Below are positions 51,908-62,079 of a stretch of 64,000 nucleotides of DNA, in pieces. Positions within the stretch are counted from its first letter, which is position 1, and every line of letters begins with the position of its first letter. A program made the translations under genes and the position numbers. The notes beneath the pieces are model-generated. The model was not told where the DNA came from, searched no databases, and saw only the letters and a list, made by a program, of their open reading frames with translations. This DNA is from Marinobacter maritimus (lineage in GTDB: Bacteria > Pseudomonadota > Gammaproteobacteria > Pseudomonadales > Oleiphilaceae): positions 115,941 to 179,940 of the forward strand of contig NZ_VCGW01000006.1 of the NCBI RefSeq assembly GCF_007671675.1, written 5' to 3'.

Positions 51908-54900
51908 TCACTCAGATTCCAGCTCGATGTCGATACCCAGCGAACGGATTTCCTTGACGAGAACGTTGAAGGATTCCGGCATGCCGGGCTCCATACGATG
52001 ATCACCATCCACAATGTTCTTGTACATCTTGGTCCGGCCGTTCACATCATCAGACTTGACGGTGAGCATTTCCTGCAGCGTATACGCTGCACCGTAAGCC
52101 TCAAGGGCCCACACTTCCATCTCACCGAAGCGCTGACCACCGAACTGCGCCTTACCGCCCAGCGGTTGCTGGGTCACAAGACTGTACGAACCAGTGGAAC
52201 GGGCGTGCATCTTGTCATCGATCAGGTGGTTGAGTTTGAGGATATACATATACCCCACAGTCACCGGGCGATCGAAGGAGTCACCTGTACGGCCATCGTA
52301 AAGTTTGGTCTGGCCGGTGGTGCTCAACCCTGCCAGTTCAAGCATGTGCTTGACTTCGGATTCCTTGGCGCCATCAAACACCGGTGTGGCCATAGGAACA
52401 CCGCCACGCAGGTTGTGACACATCTCCTGAATTTCCTTGTCATTCAGGGAATCCAGATCCACTTTGAACACTTCGTCGGAGTGGTTGTAGATCTCATCAA
52501 GCAACTTGCGAAGCTCGGCAACCTTACGCTGCTCGTCAAGCATTTTGCCGATGCGCTCACCGAGCCCTTTGGCAGCCGCACCCAAATGGGTTTCCAGCAC
52601 CTGACCAACGTTCATCCGTGAAGGAACGCCAAGCGGGTTCAGGACGATGTCAACGGTATTACCGTGCACATCGTACGGCATGTCTTCGATCGGCATGACC
52701 GCGGAGATAACACCCTTGTTACCGTGACGGCCGGCCATCTTGTCGCCAGGCTGGATACGGCGCTTGATTGCAAGATAGACCTTAACGATTTTCAGGACAC
52801 CCGGTGCAAGGTCATCACCTTGCTGGAGCTTGCCTTTTTTATCGTCAAAGCGCGCATCGTGTTCTTTCTTGCGCTCCTCAAGGCCCTGCTCGGATTTCTC
52901 CAGCAGCTCATTGAGACCTTCATCCTGCATGCGCAGCTTGAACCAGTCTGAACGTGGAAGCTCTGTAAGATAGCCTTCCTCCAGGCTGGCGCCCTTTTTC
53001 AGGCCCGGACCACTGATCACAGACTGGCCTTTCAGCGCGCTCAGCAGACGCTCGAACGTTGCACCCTCAACAATACGGTACTCGTCCTTCAGATCTTTGC
53101 GGTACTGATCCAGCTGCTCTTTCTCAATTGCCTTGGCACGCTGATCTTTCTCGATACCGTCACGGGTAAAGACCTGTACATCGATGACGGTACCGCGGGT
53201 GCCAGTCGGCACGCGGGAGGAGGTGTCTTTTACGTCAGACGCCTTCTCACCGAAGATTGCCCTCAGCAGTTTTTCCTCCGGGGTCAGCTGGGTTTCACCT
53301 TTCGGTGTTACCTTGCCGACCAGAATATCGCCAGGACCTACTTCAGCACCGATGTAAACAATACCGGACTCATCCAGTTTGGATAGCGCGCTCTCACCGA
53401 CGTTGGGAATATCCGCGGTAATTTCTTCACTACCCAGCTTGGTATCCCGAGCCACACAGGTCAGTTCCTGAATGTGGATAGTAGTCAGGCGATCTTCCTG
53501 AACCACCTTCTCGGAGATCAGTATGGAGTCCTCAAAGTTGTAACCGTTCCAGGGCATGAATGCGATGCGCATGTTCTGCCCGAGAGCCAGCTCACCCAGA
53601 TCCACAGAGGGACCGTCAGCCAGCACGTCCCCGCGGGCAATGGCATCACCCTGGCGAACGATGGAACGCTGGTTGATACAGGTATTCTGGTTCGAACGGG
53701 TGTACTTGGTGAGATTGTAAATATCCACACCTGCGTCGCCCGCTTCGGTTTCCTCATTGTTGACGCGCACCACGATACGGGCAGCATCAACACTTTCTAT
53801 CACACCGCCGCGGCGTGCAGTCACACAGACGCCAGAGTCCTGAGCTACTGTGCGCTCAACACCGGTGCCAACCAAAGGCACCTGGGAACGCAGTGTCGGA
53901 ACCGCCTGACGCTGCATGTTCGCACCCATCAGAGCCCGGTTAGCATCGTCGTGCTCCAGGAACGGAATCAGCGATGCTGCTACAGATACAACCTGACGCG
54001 GAGACACATCCATGAAGTTAACGCTTTCAGGAGGCATAACCGTTGTTTCGTTCTGGTGACGTACCGTAACCAGCTCGTCCATCAGGCGCTTGCCATCGTC
54101 CATCGCGGCACTTGCCTGTGCGATAACGTAGGTGCTTTCTTCTATCGCCGACAGATACACCAACTCATCGGTTACTACGCCATCCACAACCTTCCGGTAG
54201 GGGCTCTCAAGGAAGCCATAAGAGTTGGCGCGCGCGTAAGTCGCAAGTGAGTTGATCAAACCGATGTTCGGGCCTTCTGGCGTTTCGATCGGGCACACAC
54301 GACCATAGTGCGTCGGGTGAACGTCACGAACCTCGAATCCGGCACGCTCACGGGTCAGACCACCTGGTCCGAGTGCCGAGATACGGCGCTTGTGAGTTAC
54401 TTCAGACAGAGGGTTGTTCTGATCCATGAACTGAGACAGCTGGCTGGAACCGAAGAATTCCTTGACCGCGGCCGCAACGGGCTTGGCGTTGATCAGGTCC
54501 TGAGGCATCAGGCCTTCACTTTCGGCAAGACTGAGACGCTCACGAACTGCACGCTCTACACGAACCAGTCCGACGCGGAACTGGTTTTCAGCCATTTCAC
54601 CCACGCAACGCACACGGCGGTTACCCAGGTTATCGATGTCATCTACGTTGCCCTGACCATTACGAATGTCGATCAACGTCTTGAGAACATCGATTATGTC
54701 TTCGTGAGTCAGCGTACCTTCACCGATGCTTTCTTCACGGCGCAGGCGACGGTTAAGCTTCATCCGGCCAACCGCAGACAAGTCGTAACGCTCTTCAGAG
54801 AAAAACAGGTTGTTAAACAGGTTCTCTGCTGAATCCTTGGTGGGCGGCTCTCCCGGACGCATCATCCGATAGATCTCAACCAGTGCTTCAAGTGGGCTAC

Positions 54901-55984
54901 GGGTCGGATCGATACGCAGGGTATCGGACATGAAGGGACCGCAATCCAGATCGTTGGTATAGAGCGTCTCAATGTCGGTGACACCAGAATCCAGGATTTT
55001 GGTGACAATCTCTTCGCTCAGCTCAGCATTACACTCAACCAGGATCTCGCCAGTGGATTGATCCACCATATCCTTGGCCAAAACGCGGCCATATAGGTAC
55101 TCGGTAGGAACCTCGAGTTCATTGATCCCGGCTTTTTCCAACTGCTTGATATGACGGGCCGTGATACGACGACCTTCTTCAACAATCAGCTTGCCTTCGT
55201 TATCCTTGATATCGAATGTCGCAATATCGCCACGAAGACGGCTCGGAACCAACTCCAGCTTGCAAGTTTCCGCCCCCAGCGTGAACTTACTGGTATCGAA
55301 GAACATTTCCAGCATTTGCTCGGAGGTGTAACCGAGCGCACGCAGAAGAATTGACGCGGGCAGCTTGCGCCGACGGTCAATACGAACAAAAACGGAGTCT
55401 TTGGGATCGAACTCGAAATCGAGCCACGAGCCACGGTAAGGAATCACCCGGGCCGAATACAGCAGCTTGCCGGACGAATGGGTCTTACCTTTGTCATGAT
55501 CAAAGAACACACCGGGAGAGCGGTGGAGCTGGGAAACGATAACACGCTCGGTACCGTTAATAACGAAGGTACCATTCTCGGTCATCAGGGGCATTTCGCC
55601 CATGTAGACTTCTTGTTCCTTGATATCCTTGATCGCCTTATTGGACGACTCCCTATCATAAATGATAAGGCGGACTTTAACTCTCAGCGGCGCCGCATAA
55701 GTAACGCCCCTAAGCTGGCATTCCTTGACATCGAATACTGGCTCACCAATGCGGTAGCTCACGTATTCGAGCGCAGCATTGCCAGAGTAGCTGGCAATCG
55801 GGAATACGGATTTGAATGCTGCATGAAGACCGGTTTCCCGACGGTCAACAGGGGCGGCTTCCATTTGCAGGAAGTCCCGGAATGAATCCAGCTGAATAGA
55901 CAGCAAATAGGGGACATCCATCACGGAAGGCAATTTACTAAAATCTTTGCGAATCCGCTTTTTTTCAGTGTAGGAGTAAGTCAT
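51908..55984 (-). CDS. rpoB: RNA polymerase beta subunit
   Basis: A 1358-residue beta subunit starting MTYSYTEKKRIRKDFSKLP. The rifampicin-binding cluster FFGSSQLSQFMDQNNPLSE and HKRRISALGPGGL carries the usual sensitive-type residues. The C-terminal HLIDDKMHARSTGSYSLVTQQPLGGKAQFGGQRFGEMEVWA clamp region is complete. I chose ATG 55984, with GGGGA 7-11 bases upstream; an in-frame ATG two codons earlier is less likely. An attenuator-like hairpin lies between rplL and rpoB. Confidence 0.99.
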   Translation of the reverse strand: MTYSYTEKKRIRKDFSKLPSVMDVPYLLSIQLDSFRDFLQMEAAPVDRRETGLHAAFKSVFPIASYSGNAALEYVSYRIGEPVFDVKECQLRGVTYAAPLRVKVRLIIYDRESSNKAIKDIKEQEVYMGEMPLMTENGTFVINGTERVIVSQLHRSPGVFFDHDKGKTHSSGKLLYSARVIPYRGSWLDFEFDPKDSVFVRIDRRRKLPASILLRALGYTSEQMLEMFFDTSKFTLGAETCKLELVPSRLRGDIATFDIKDNEGKLIVEEGRRITARHIKQLEKAGINELEVPTEYLYGRVLAKDMVDQSTGEILVECNAELSEEIVTKILDSGVTDIETLYTNDLDCGPFMSDTLRIDPTRSPLEALVEIYRMMRPGEPPTKDSAENLFNNLFFSEERYDLSAVGRMKLNRRLRREESIGEGTLTHEDIIDVLKTLIDIRNGQGNVDDIDNLGNRRVRCVGEMAENQFRVGLVRVERAVRERLSLAESEGLMPQDLINAKPVAAAVKEFFGSSQLSQFMDQNNPLSEVTHKRRISALGPGGLTRERAGFEVRDVHPTHYGRVCPIETPEGPNIGLINSLATYARANSYGFLESPYRKVVDGVVTDELVYLSAIEESTYVIAQASAAMDDGKRLMDELVTVRHQNETTVMPPESVNFMDVSPRQVVSVAASLIPFLEHDDANRALMGANMQRQAVPTLRSQVPLVGTGVERTVAQDSGVCVTARRGGVIESVDAARIVVRVNNEETEAGDAGVDIYNLTKYTRSNQNTCINQRSIVRQGDAIARGDVLADGPSVDLGELALGQNMRIAFMPWNGYNFEDSILISEKVVQEDRLTTIHIQELTCVARDTKLGSEEITADIPNVGESALSKLDESGIVYIGAEVGPGDILVGKVTPKGETQLTPEEKLLRAIFGEKASDVKDTSSRVPTGTRGTVIDVQVFTRDGIEKDQRAKAIEKEQLDQYRKDLKDEYRIVEGATFERLLSALKGQSVISGPGLKKGASLEEGYLTELPRSDWFKLRMQDEGLNELLEKSEQGLEERKKEHDARFDDKKGKLQQGDDLAPGVLKIVKVYLAIKRRIQPGDKMAGRHGNKGVISAVMPIEDMPYDVHGNTVDIVLNPLGVPSRMNVGQVLETHLGAAAKGLGERIGKMLDEQRKVAELRKLLDEIYNHSDEVFKVDLDSLNDKEIQEMCHNLRGGVPMATPVFDGAKESEVKHMLELAGLSTTGQTKLYDGRTGDSFDRPVTVGYMYILKLNHLIDDKMHARSTGSYSLVTQQPLGGKAQFGGQRFGEMEVWALEAYGAAYTLQEMLTVKSDDVNGRTKMYKNIVDGDHRMEPGMPESFNVLVKEIRSLGIDIELESE

Positions 55985-56154
55985 CTGCATTCCCCAGCTT
56001 TAGACCTGATACCTGGTATCAAGAAGCAACCAATGTTTTGCTTCGGGGCCGAATTGCTCGGCTTATCGCGCCGTCTTGAACAAAGACTCTGGTATACGGT
56101 TAAAGATCTGACACCAACCTGAAAACACATACCAGACTCCATAGCATATACAAC

Positions 56155-56187
56155 AGAAAAAGGCCGGTGGCACAAAGCCACCAGCCT
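56155..56187 (-). terminator. Attenuator/terminator between rplL and rpoB
   Basis: On the minus strand GGCTGGTGGC and GCCACCGGCC pair (one G-T) around TTTGT, followed by five T. In E. coli a partial terminator here reduces rpoBC relative to the L7/L12 stalk proteins. The position 40 bp after rplL fits that role. Confidence 0.8.
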
Positions 56188-56226
56188 GTCTACGCTTGAA
56201 GCGCAGTTTCGATCAACAGCCGACTC

Positions 56227-56601
56227 TTACTTGAGCTCAACAGAAGCGCCCGCTTCCTCGAGCTTCTTCTTGGCTGCTTCTGCGTCGTCTTTGCTCGCAG
56301 CTTCCTTGACAGTAGTGGGCGCACCATCAACCATCTCTTTAGCTTCTTTCAGACCCAGGCCGGTCAGTTCACGAACAGCCTTGATAACGTTAACTTTCTT
56401 CTCACCGACACCGGTCAGAACAACGTCAAATTCGGTCTTTTCTTCGGCAGCAGCAGCTTCGCCAGCAGCTGCAGGAGCAGCAGCAACAGCGGCAGCAGCA
56501 GATACGCCGAACTTCTCTTCCATTGCTTCAACCAGCGCTACAACGTCCATTACGCTCATTTCTGCAATTGCGTTCAAAATGTCTTCGTTAGACAGAGCCA
56601 T
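56227..56601 (-). CDS. rplL: 50S ribosomal protein L7/L12
   Basis: A 124-residue acidic stalk protein: an N-terminal dimerisation domain (MALSNEDILNAIAEMSVMDVVALVEAMEEKFGV), an Ala-rich hinge (AAAAVAAAPAAAGEAAAAEE), and a C-terminal domain (VLTGVGEKKVNVIKAVRELTGLGLKEAKEMVDGAPTTVKE) that recruits translational GTPases. It follows rplJ after 39 bp and is followed by an attenuator before rpoB. Confidence 0.98.
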   Translation of the reverse strand: MALSNEDILNAIAEMSVMDVVALVEAMEEKFGVSAAAAVAAAPAAAGEAAAAEEKTEFDVVLTGVGEKKVNVIKAVRELTGLGLKEAKEMVDGAPTTVKEAASKDDAEAAKKKLEEAGASVELK

Positions 56602-56640
56602 GACTTTCTCCCAAAAAAATATAAATGGTGTTCAACAGAA

Positions 56641-57171
56641 TCAAGCAGCTTCTTGCTTCTGGTCGCGAACTGCCGCTACAGCACGGGTCACTTTCGAAGG
56701 AACTTCGTTCAGTGTCCGTGCCAGCTTGGTGATTGGTGCCTGTGTTACAGCAGCCAGCATCGTCAACGCTTCGTGACGTGTTGGTAGCTTGGCAAGACGA
56801 TCGATCTGGTCTGCGCCCATCAGCTCACCGCCGATTGCGAGTCCTTTAATCTCGAATGCGTCCTTCTCTTTTGCAAAATCCTTAAGCAGGCGCGCGGCCG
56901 CTCCCGGATCTTCCATTGAGAATGCCAGTATCGTCGGACCGACCAAGGCCTCGTCGATGCACTCAAACTCAGTGCCACGAATCGCAATCTTTGCAAGGTT
57001 GTTACGAACAACCCTGAGATTCACATTCTCGGCACGAGCTTTGGCACGAAGAGCCGTCATATCACCAGAGGTAACACCACGGTAGTCAGCCAGAACCACA
57101 GACAGAGCACCACCGGCAGTCTCGTTGACTTCAGCGACGATCGCTTTCTTGTCTTCGAGTCTAATTGCCAC
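56641..57171 (-). CDS. rplJ: 50S ribosomal protein L10
   Basis: A 176-residue L10, the base of the L7/L12 stalk, starting (M/V)AIRLEDKKAIVAEVNETA with LSVVLADYRGVTSGDMTALRAKAR and a C-terminal helix that anchors L7/L12 dimers. I chose GTG 57171 because GAGGAG lies 7 bases upstream and the family start follows; the frame is open to 57219. A 234-bp leader precedes it, as expected for L10-L12 feedback control. Confidence 0.96.
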   Translation of the reverse strand: MAIRLEDKKAIVAEVNETAGGALSVVLADYRGVTSGDMTALRAKARAENVNLRVVRNNLAKIAIRGTEFECIDEALVGPTILAFSMEDPGAAARLLKDFAKEKDAFEIKGLAIGGELMGADQIDRLAKLPTRHEALTMLAAVTQAPITKLARTLNEVPSKVTRAVAAVRDQKQEAA

Positions 57172-57405
57172 TGGATTTCTCCTCGATTTCGCCGGGGGTA
57201 TTCCCGGCAAACCCATCATTACCCTGGAAGCGACTACAACCTGCTTCCTACGGGCGCCTTAACGGTGTTTGGGTTCAGAGAGAACGTCTTCACACCGTCT
57301 GCGCAGGCGTTGCTTTAACCCTTTTAGTCCTAAAACTTCGGGGGCCTGCGGTCTTTGACAGCCTTGGCTTCCGCCCAGACTACAAAGCAACTACCGATCA
57401 GACGG
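57172..57405 (-). ncRNA. rplJ leader, probable L10 leader region
   Basis: A 234-nt untranslated stretch between rplA and rplJ in an otherwise compact operon. On the transcript it contains AGACCGCAGG and several complementary blocks, and it ends in GAGGAG before the GTG start. In E. coli and Pseudomonas the L10-L12 complex binds this leader to repress translation. I assign it by position and general resemblance, without a full fold. Confidence 0.6.
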
Positions 57406-58104
57406 TCAGATGTCCAGACCGCTTTGATCGATAGTCAGACCAGGACCCATAGTCGAAGAAATCGTGATCTTTTTCAGATACACGCCTTTCGCCGAAGATG
57501 GCTTGGCCTTTTTCAGATCTGCGATCAGAGACTCAAGGTTTTCCTTGATGTTCTGTGCAGAGAATTCAACGTTACCCAGCGGAGAATGGATAATACCGTT
57601 CTTGTCTGTGCGGTAACGCACTTGACCGGCCTTGGCATTTTTAACCGCGGTCTCTACGTCTGGAGTAACCGTACCTACTTTGGGGTTCGGCATTAGTCCG
57701 CGAGGCCCAAGAATCTGGCCCAGTTGACCGACAACACGCATGGCATCCGGAGTGGCAATTACCACATCGAAGTCCATGTTGCCCTTCTTGACCTCATCCG
57801 CGAGATCATCCATACCCACAATATCAGCACCGGCTGCAGTTGCTTTTTCAGCATTTGCACCCTGGGTGAATACTGCGACACGAACTGTTTTGCCCGTGCC
57901 ATGCGGCAGGACCGTGCTGCTACGTACTACCTGGTCTGATTTACGCGCATCCACGCCCAGATTAACTGCAACGTCCAATGACTCCTTGAACTTCACACTC
58001 TGGCCAAGTTCTACCAGCAGTGACACAGCCTCATCAACGGAATAAGAACGAGTAGAGTCTGTCTTTTCCAGAATCAGCTTTTGACGCTTGCTCAGCTTAG
58101 ACAT
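57406..58104 (-). CDS. rplA: 50S ribosomal protein L1
   Basis: A 232-residue L1 (MSKLSKRQKLILEKTDSTRSYSVDEAVSLL, with LPHGTGKTVRVAVFTQG, GPRGLMPNPKVGTVTPDV and KKITISSTMGPGLTIDQ). It forms the mobile L1 stalk that moves E-site tRNA, and it is the autoregulator of rplKA. It starts 1 bp after rplK, so it is translationally coupled. A candidate L1-binding structure lies in the rplK leader. Confidence 0.98.
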   Translation of the reverse strand: MSKLSKRQKLILEKTDSTRSYSVDEAVSLLVELGQSVKFKESLDVAVNLGVDARKSDQVVRSSTVLPHGTGKTVRVAVFTQGANAEKATAAGADIVGMDDLADEVKKGNMDFDVVIATPDAMRVVGQLGQILGPRGLMPNPKVGTVTPDVETAVKNAKAGQVRYRTDKNGIIHSPLGNVEFSAQNIKENLESLIADLKKAKPSSAKGVYLKKITISSTMGPGLTIDQSGLDI

Positions 58105-58105
58105 G

Positions 58106-58537
58106 TTACAGACCCTCCACGGTCAGGCCCATACTGCGGGCGGTTCCGGCAATGGTACGAACCGCTGCATCCATATCGGCAGCAGTCAGATCCGGCTCCT
58201 TGGCCTTGGCAATTTCTTCGAGTTGCTCACGGGTCACTTTGCCCACTTTTTCAGTGTTAGGACGACCGGAACCACTCTTCACACCAGCCGCCTTCTTGAG
58301 AAGAACAGGCGCAGGCGGAGTTTTGGTGATAAATGTAAAGCTGCGATCACTGTAAACTGTGATAACAGTAGGAATCGGCAAGCCGGCTTCCATGTCCTGG
58401 GTCTGGGCATTAAACGCCTTACAGAACTCCATGATGTTTACGCCGCGCTGACCCAATGCAGGGCCAACGGGGGGGCTCGGGTTGGCCTTACCGGCAGCAA
58501 CCTGAAGCTTGATATATGCTTCTATCTTTTTAGCCAT
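58106..58537 (-). CDS. rplK: 50S ribosomal protein L11
   Basis: A 143-residue L11 (MAKKIEAYIKLQVAAGKANPSPPVGPALGQRGVNIMEFCKAFNAQT, ending AGTARSMGLTVEGL). It binds the GTPase-associated centre of 23S rRNA and is needed for RelA activation. It is the first gene of the L11 operon; a hairpin terminator and an L1-site-like structure lie in the 101-bp spacer after nusG. Confidence 0.98.
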   Translation of the reverse strand: MAKKIEAYIKLQVAAGKANPSPPVGPALGQRGVNIMEFCKAFNAQTQDMEAGLPIPTVITVYSDRSFTFITKTPPAPVLLKKAAGVKSGSGRPNTEKVGKVTREQLEEIAKAKEPDLTAADMDAAVRTIAGTARSMGLTVEGL

Positions 58538-58550
58538 AGTAATACTCCTG

Positions 58551-58579
58551 TGGGTTCAAACGCCTTGCGGCTCCCCGTT
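58551..58579 (-). ncRNA. Candidate L1 translational operator before rplK
   Basis: On the transcript GGGGAGCC, a GCAA loop, GGC, then GTTTGAACCC. The lower CGGGG/CCC and upper GCC/GGC stems leave an asymmetric internal loop, the arrangement I recall for L1-binding leaders and for the L1 site on 23S rRNA. AGGAG of rplK follows at once. Confidence 0.55.
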
Positions 58580-58584
58580 GCAGA

Positions 58585-58620
58585 CACAAAAAGCCCGCGA
58601 CGCCTGAGCGCGCGAGCCTT
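58585..58620 (-). terminator. Terminator/attenuator between nusG and rplK
   Basis: On the minus strand AGGCTCGCG and CGCGGGCTT pair with two G-T pairs around a loop of about ten bases, followed by TTTTGTG. It probably ends most secE-nusG transcripts; a promoter for rplK was not identified with confidence. Confidence 0.65.
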
Positions 58621-58638
58621 CCGGTTAAAAGCAACCGC

Positions 58639-59172
58639 TCAGTCTTTCTCGACCTGACCAAACTCCAGCTCTACCGGAGTTGAACGACCGAAAATCAGAA
58701 CAGCAACCTTGACCCGACTCTTGTCGTAGTCGACTTCCTCTACCACGCCATTGAAGTCCGCAAACGGACCCTCAACAACACGCACAACTTCGCCCGGCTC
58801 GAACAAGGTCTTCGGCTTGGGCTTATCCACACCGCTTTCAACGCGACGCAAAATCGCCTCAGCCTCACGCTCTGTGATCGGCGCCGGCTTGTCTTTCGTC
58901 CCACCAATAAAACCAAGTACTCGCGGCGTATTCTTCACAAGGTGCCAAGTACCGTCGTCCATTTCCATCTGGACGAGAACGTATCCGGGATAAAATTTGC
59001 GCTCACTCTTGCGCTTTTTCCCGTCACGCATCTCAACAACTTCTTCGGTAGGAACAAGGATTTCACCAAACCTGTCTTCCATACCTTCAAGCGCGATGCG
59101 CTCAGCAAGAGTGCGCATTACGTGCTTTTCGAAGCCAGAATACGCATGAACCACGTACCAGCGCTTAGCCAT
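58639..59172 (-). CDS. nusG: Transcription termination/antitermination factor NusG
   Basis: A 177-residue NusG with the N-terminal NGN domain (MAKRWYVVHAYSGFEKHV, with KFYPGYVLVQMEMDD and VLGFIGG) and the C-terminal KOW domain (EPGEVVRVVEGPFADFNGVVEEVD). It binds RNA polymerase and links it to Rho, S10 or the leading ribosome. It lies 12 bp after secE. Confidence 0.98.
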   Translation of the reverse strand: MAKRWYVVHAYSGFEKHVMRTLAERIALEGMEDRFGEILVPTEEVVEMRDGKKRKSERKFYPGYVLVQMEMDDGTWHLVKNTPRVLGFIGGTKDKPAPITEREAEAILRRVESGVDKPKPKTLFEPGEVVRVVEGPFADFNGVVEEVDYDKSRVKVAVLIFGRSTPVELEFGQVEKD

Positions 59173-59184
59173 TGCCCACTCCTG

Positions 59185-59553
59185 TTAGCCGATAAATCCG
59201 GCGACCAGCCAACTGATTATCGAATCCATACCCCACAATAACAGCGACACAACCAGCACAAAAACTACAACAATAACTGTAGTCTGAACCAGCTCTGGCC
59301 TGGTGGGCCACACCACTTTCCGGATCTCAACGCGAGCTTCTTTAAGCAACGTTGCAAAACGGCGCCCGCGCTCGGTCTGCAAAGCGACCAAAGCCGCAAC
59401 TATAGCCAGACCAACAAGAGCCAGAACCCGATACAGCAAAGATTCGGCGCTGAAATACTGATTACCAACTACACCAACGGCAATCAGCAAAAAAACAACT
59501 AGCCATTTCACTACGTCGAAACGACTGTTTGACTGAACGGCTTTTGACTCCAT
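59185..59553 (-). CDS. secE: Preprotein translocase subunit SecE
   Basis: A 122-residue SecE of the three-TM type. Two N-terminal hydrophobic helices (VVKWLVVFLLIAVGVVGNQYF and LLYRVLALVGLAIVAALVAL) are followed by the conserved amphipathic segment EARVEIRKVVWPTRPELVQTT and the essential last TM. It clamps SecY (32483). I chose ATG 59553; the frame extends upstream through the tRNA-Trp gene and cannot be coding there. Confidence 0.96.
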   Translation of the reverse strand: MESKAVQSNSRFDVVKWLVVFLLIAVGVVGNQYFSAESLLYRVLALVGLAIVAALVALQTERGRRFATLLKEARVEIRKVVWPTRPELVQTTVIVVVFVLVVSLLLWGMDSIISWLVAGFIG

Positions 59554-59587
59554 GGGAATCAACTTATGTATCCGGATGTTAAAAAAA

Positions 59588-59663
<76 letters not shown>

Positions 59664-59729
59664 GCACCGAAACTACTCAGTGCACTTCCTATCAGGCACA
59701 CCACAAGGGTGCGCCTAGCAATCGAGTAC

Positions 59730-60926
<1,197 letters not shown>

Positions 60927-60977
60927 TCGACCAATCTCCCTGATCAACCTGGATCGTAACGCTGACCGGATAAATAG

Positions 60978-61053
60978 TGGAGCTCATGAGCGGAGTTGAA
61001 CCGCTGACCTCATCCTTACCAAGGATGTGCTCTACCGACTGAGCTACATGAGC
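60978..61053 (-). tRNA. tRNA-Thr (GGT)
   Basis: A 76-nt gene with acceptor stem GCTCATG/CATGAGC, anticodon GGT in TTGGTAA, T-loop GGTTCAACTCC and encoded CCA. It is the last tRNA before tuf copy 2. Confidence 0.95.
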
Positions 61054-61066
61054 ATTACAATAAAAT

Positions 61067-61141
<75 letters not shown>

Positions 61142-61152
61142 GAGCAATTAAG

Positions 61153-61236
61153 TGGTGGAGGGGGCTGGATTCGAACCAGCGAAGCTTTCGCGTCAGATTT
61201 ACAGTCTGATCCCTTTGGCCACTCGGGAACCCCTCC
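61153..61236 (-). tRNA. tRNA-Tyr (GTA)
   Basis: An 84-nt class II tRNA with a long variable arm (GACGCGAAAGCTTC region), acceptor stem GGAGGGG/CCCCTCC, anticodon GTA in CTGTAAA and encoded CCA. Confidence 0.95.
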
Positions 61237-61276
61237 GAGTCAGGCGCGATCTTCTGCACCTGTCACAACAAAAAAG

Positions 61277-61352
61277 TGGAGCTGGCGGACGGAATCGAAC
61301 CCCCGACCTGCTGATTACAAGTCAGCTGCTCTACCAACTGAGCTACGCCAGC
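61277..61352 (-). tRNA. tRNA-Thr (TGT)
   Basis: A 76-nt gene with acceptor stem GCTGGCG/CGCCAGC, anticodon TGT in CTTGTAA, T-loop GGTTCGATTCC and encoded CCA. It is the first tRNA of the thr-tyr-gly-thr-tuf transcript. Confidence 0.95.
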
Positions 61353-61380
61353 TCACAATCGCCTCTTCAGCGAGGGCGGT

Positions 61381-61409
61381 ATACTACGGATTTTCGCGTG
61401 GCGTTGCAA
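61381..61409 (-). promoter_or_regulatory. Candidate promoter of the tRNA-tufB operon
   Basis: On the minus strand TTGCAA, 17 bp, TAGTAT, followed by a GC-rich discriminator (ACCGCCCTC) of the kind found at stringently controlled stable-RNA promoters. It lies about 30 bases before tRNA-Thr(TGT), and its -35 sits inside the end of the SPOR gene. Confidence 0.6.
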
Positions 61410-62079
61410 CACCTTCACAAGGGTTGATTTCGATGAACTCGAATTTATTGCCATAATCCGCTTCTGCCGCACGGACCAGTTTTTCAACAAACTCTGGCCT
61501 CGCCTCAAAAGACAGCGCGTAGCTTAGCTGATTACGGGGGAAGTTGACCAGTACTGCATTGAGATTCTGATGTTTTTTTTCTTCGAGCACGGACTTTGCG
61601 GCCTCGCGTGACTCGAACAGCCCAAGAGATATGGCATTCCGGTTTTCACCTTGAGCGACCAGATAGGAATCGACGCCTTGCTTCCGCAGCCTTTTAAGCT
61701 GCTCTGAAGCAATGCGCCCCGGCTGAGGAGGGATAATAATCCAGTGCAACGGCAGCAGCTCTCGCTTCTTTTCTTGCACCCGGTAGTTCCGGAGCTGGCT
61801 GTCGCCAACCCGCGCAGCCAGGGCATCAGCTGCACCAAATGAATCAAACCAGCCAACCGTCACACAGCTTTGCGCCAATATCTCGCCTGAACCAATACCA
61901 TTCCCAACATTCTCCACTGAGGAAGCGCCGATACCGTATAAACCAGAAGACTTGAGACTACCCACCCTTGGCAGAGACCCAGTCGCCACGCTGCTGGACT
62001 GCCTGTACTCAGCCGACTTGCCTGAACCATACCAGAGAACAACATTCAGCAGCACCAAGGCAAGCGCCAGAAATCTCAT
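61384..62079 (-). CDS. SPOR-domain-like membrane-anchored protein
   Basis: A 231-residue protein with one N-terminal hydrophobic helix (MRFLALALVLLNVVLWYGSG), a low-complexity Ser/Gly-rich linker, and a domain from about residue 70 to 165 with a SPOR-like pattern: CVTVGWFDSFGAADALAARV, then LLPLHWIIIPPQPG and AISLGLFESREAAKSVLEEK. SPOR domains bind denuded septal peptidoglycan. Its start overlaps the coaX stop by 4 bp, and the birA-coaX-SPOR order is the one I recall from Pseudomonas. The exact role is unknown. Confidence 0.75.
   Translation of the reverse strand: MRFLALALVLLNVVLWYGSGKSAEYRQSSSVATGSLPRVGSLKSSGLYGIGASSVENVGNGIGSGEILAQSCVTVGWFDSFGAADALAARVGDSQLRNYRVQEKKRELLPLHWIIIPPQPGRIASEQLKRLRKQGVDSYLVAQGENRNAISLGLFESREAAKSVLEEKKHQNLNAVLVNFPRNQLSYALSFEARPEFVEKLVRAAEADYGNKFEFIEINPCEGVATPRENP

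Noticed and set aside
59695..59715. GGCACACC/GGGTGCGCC hairpin between tuf copy 2 and tRNA-Trp as a terminator
   Set aside because: It lacks a T-run on either strand; it may be a processing structure, but I cannot support that further.
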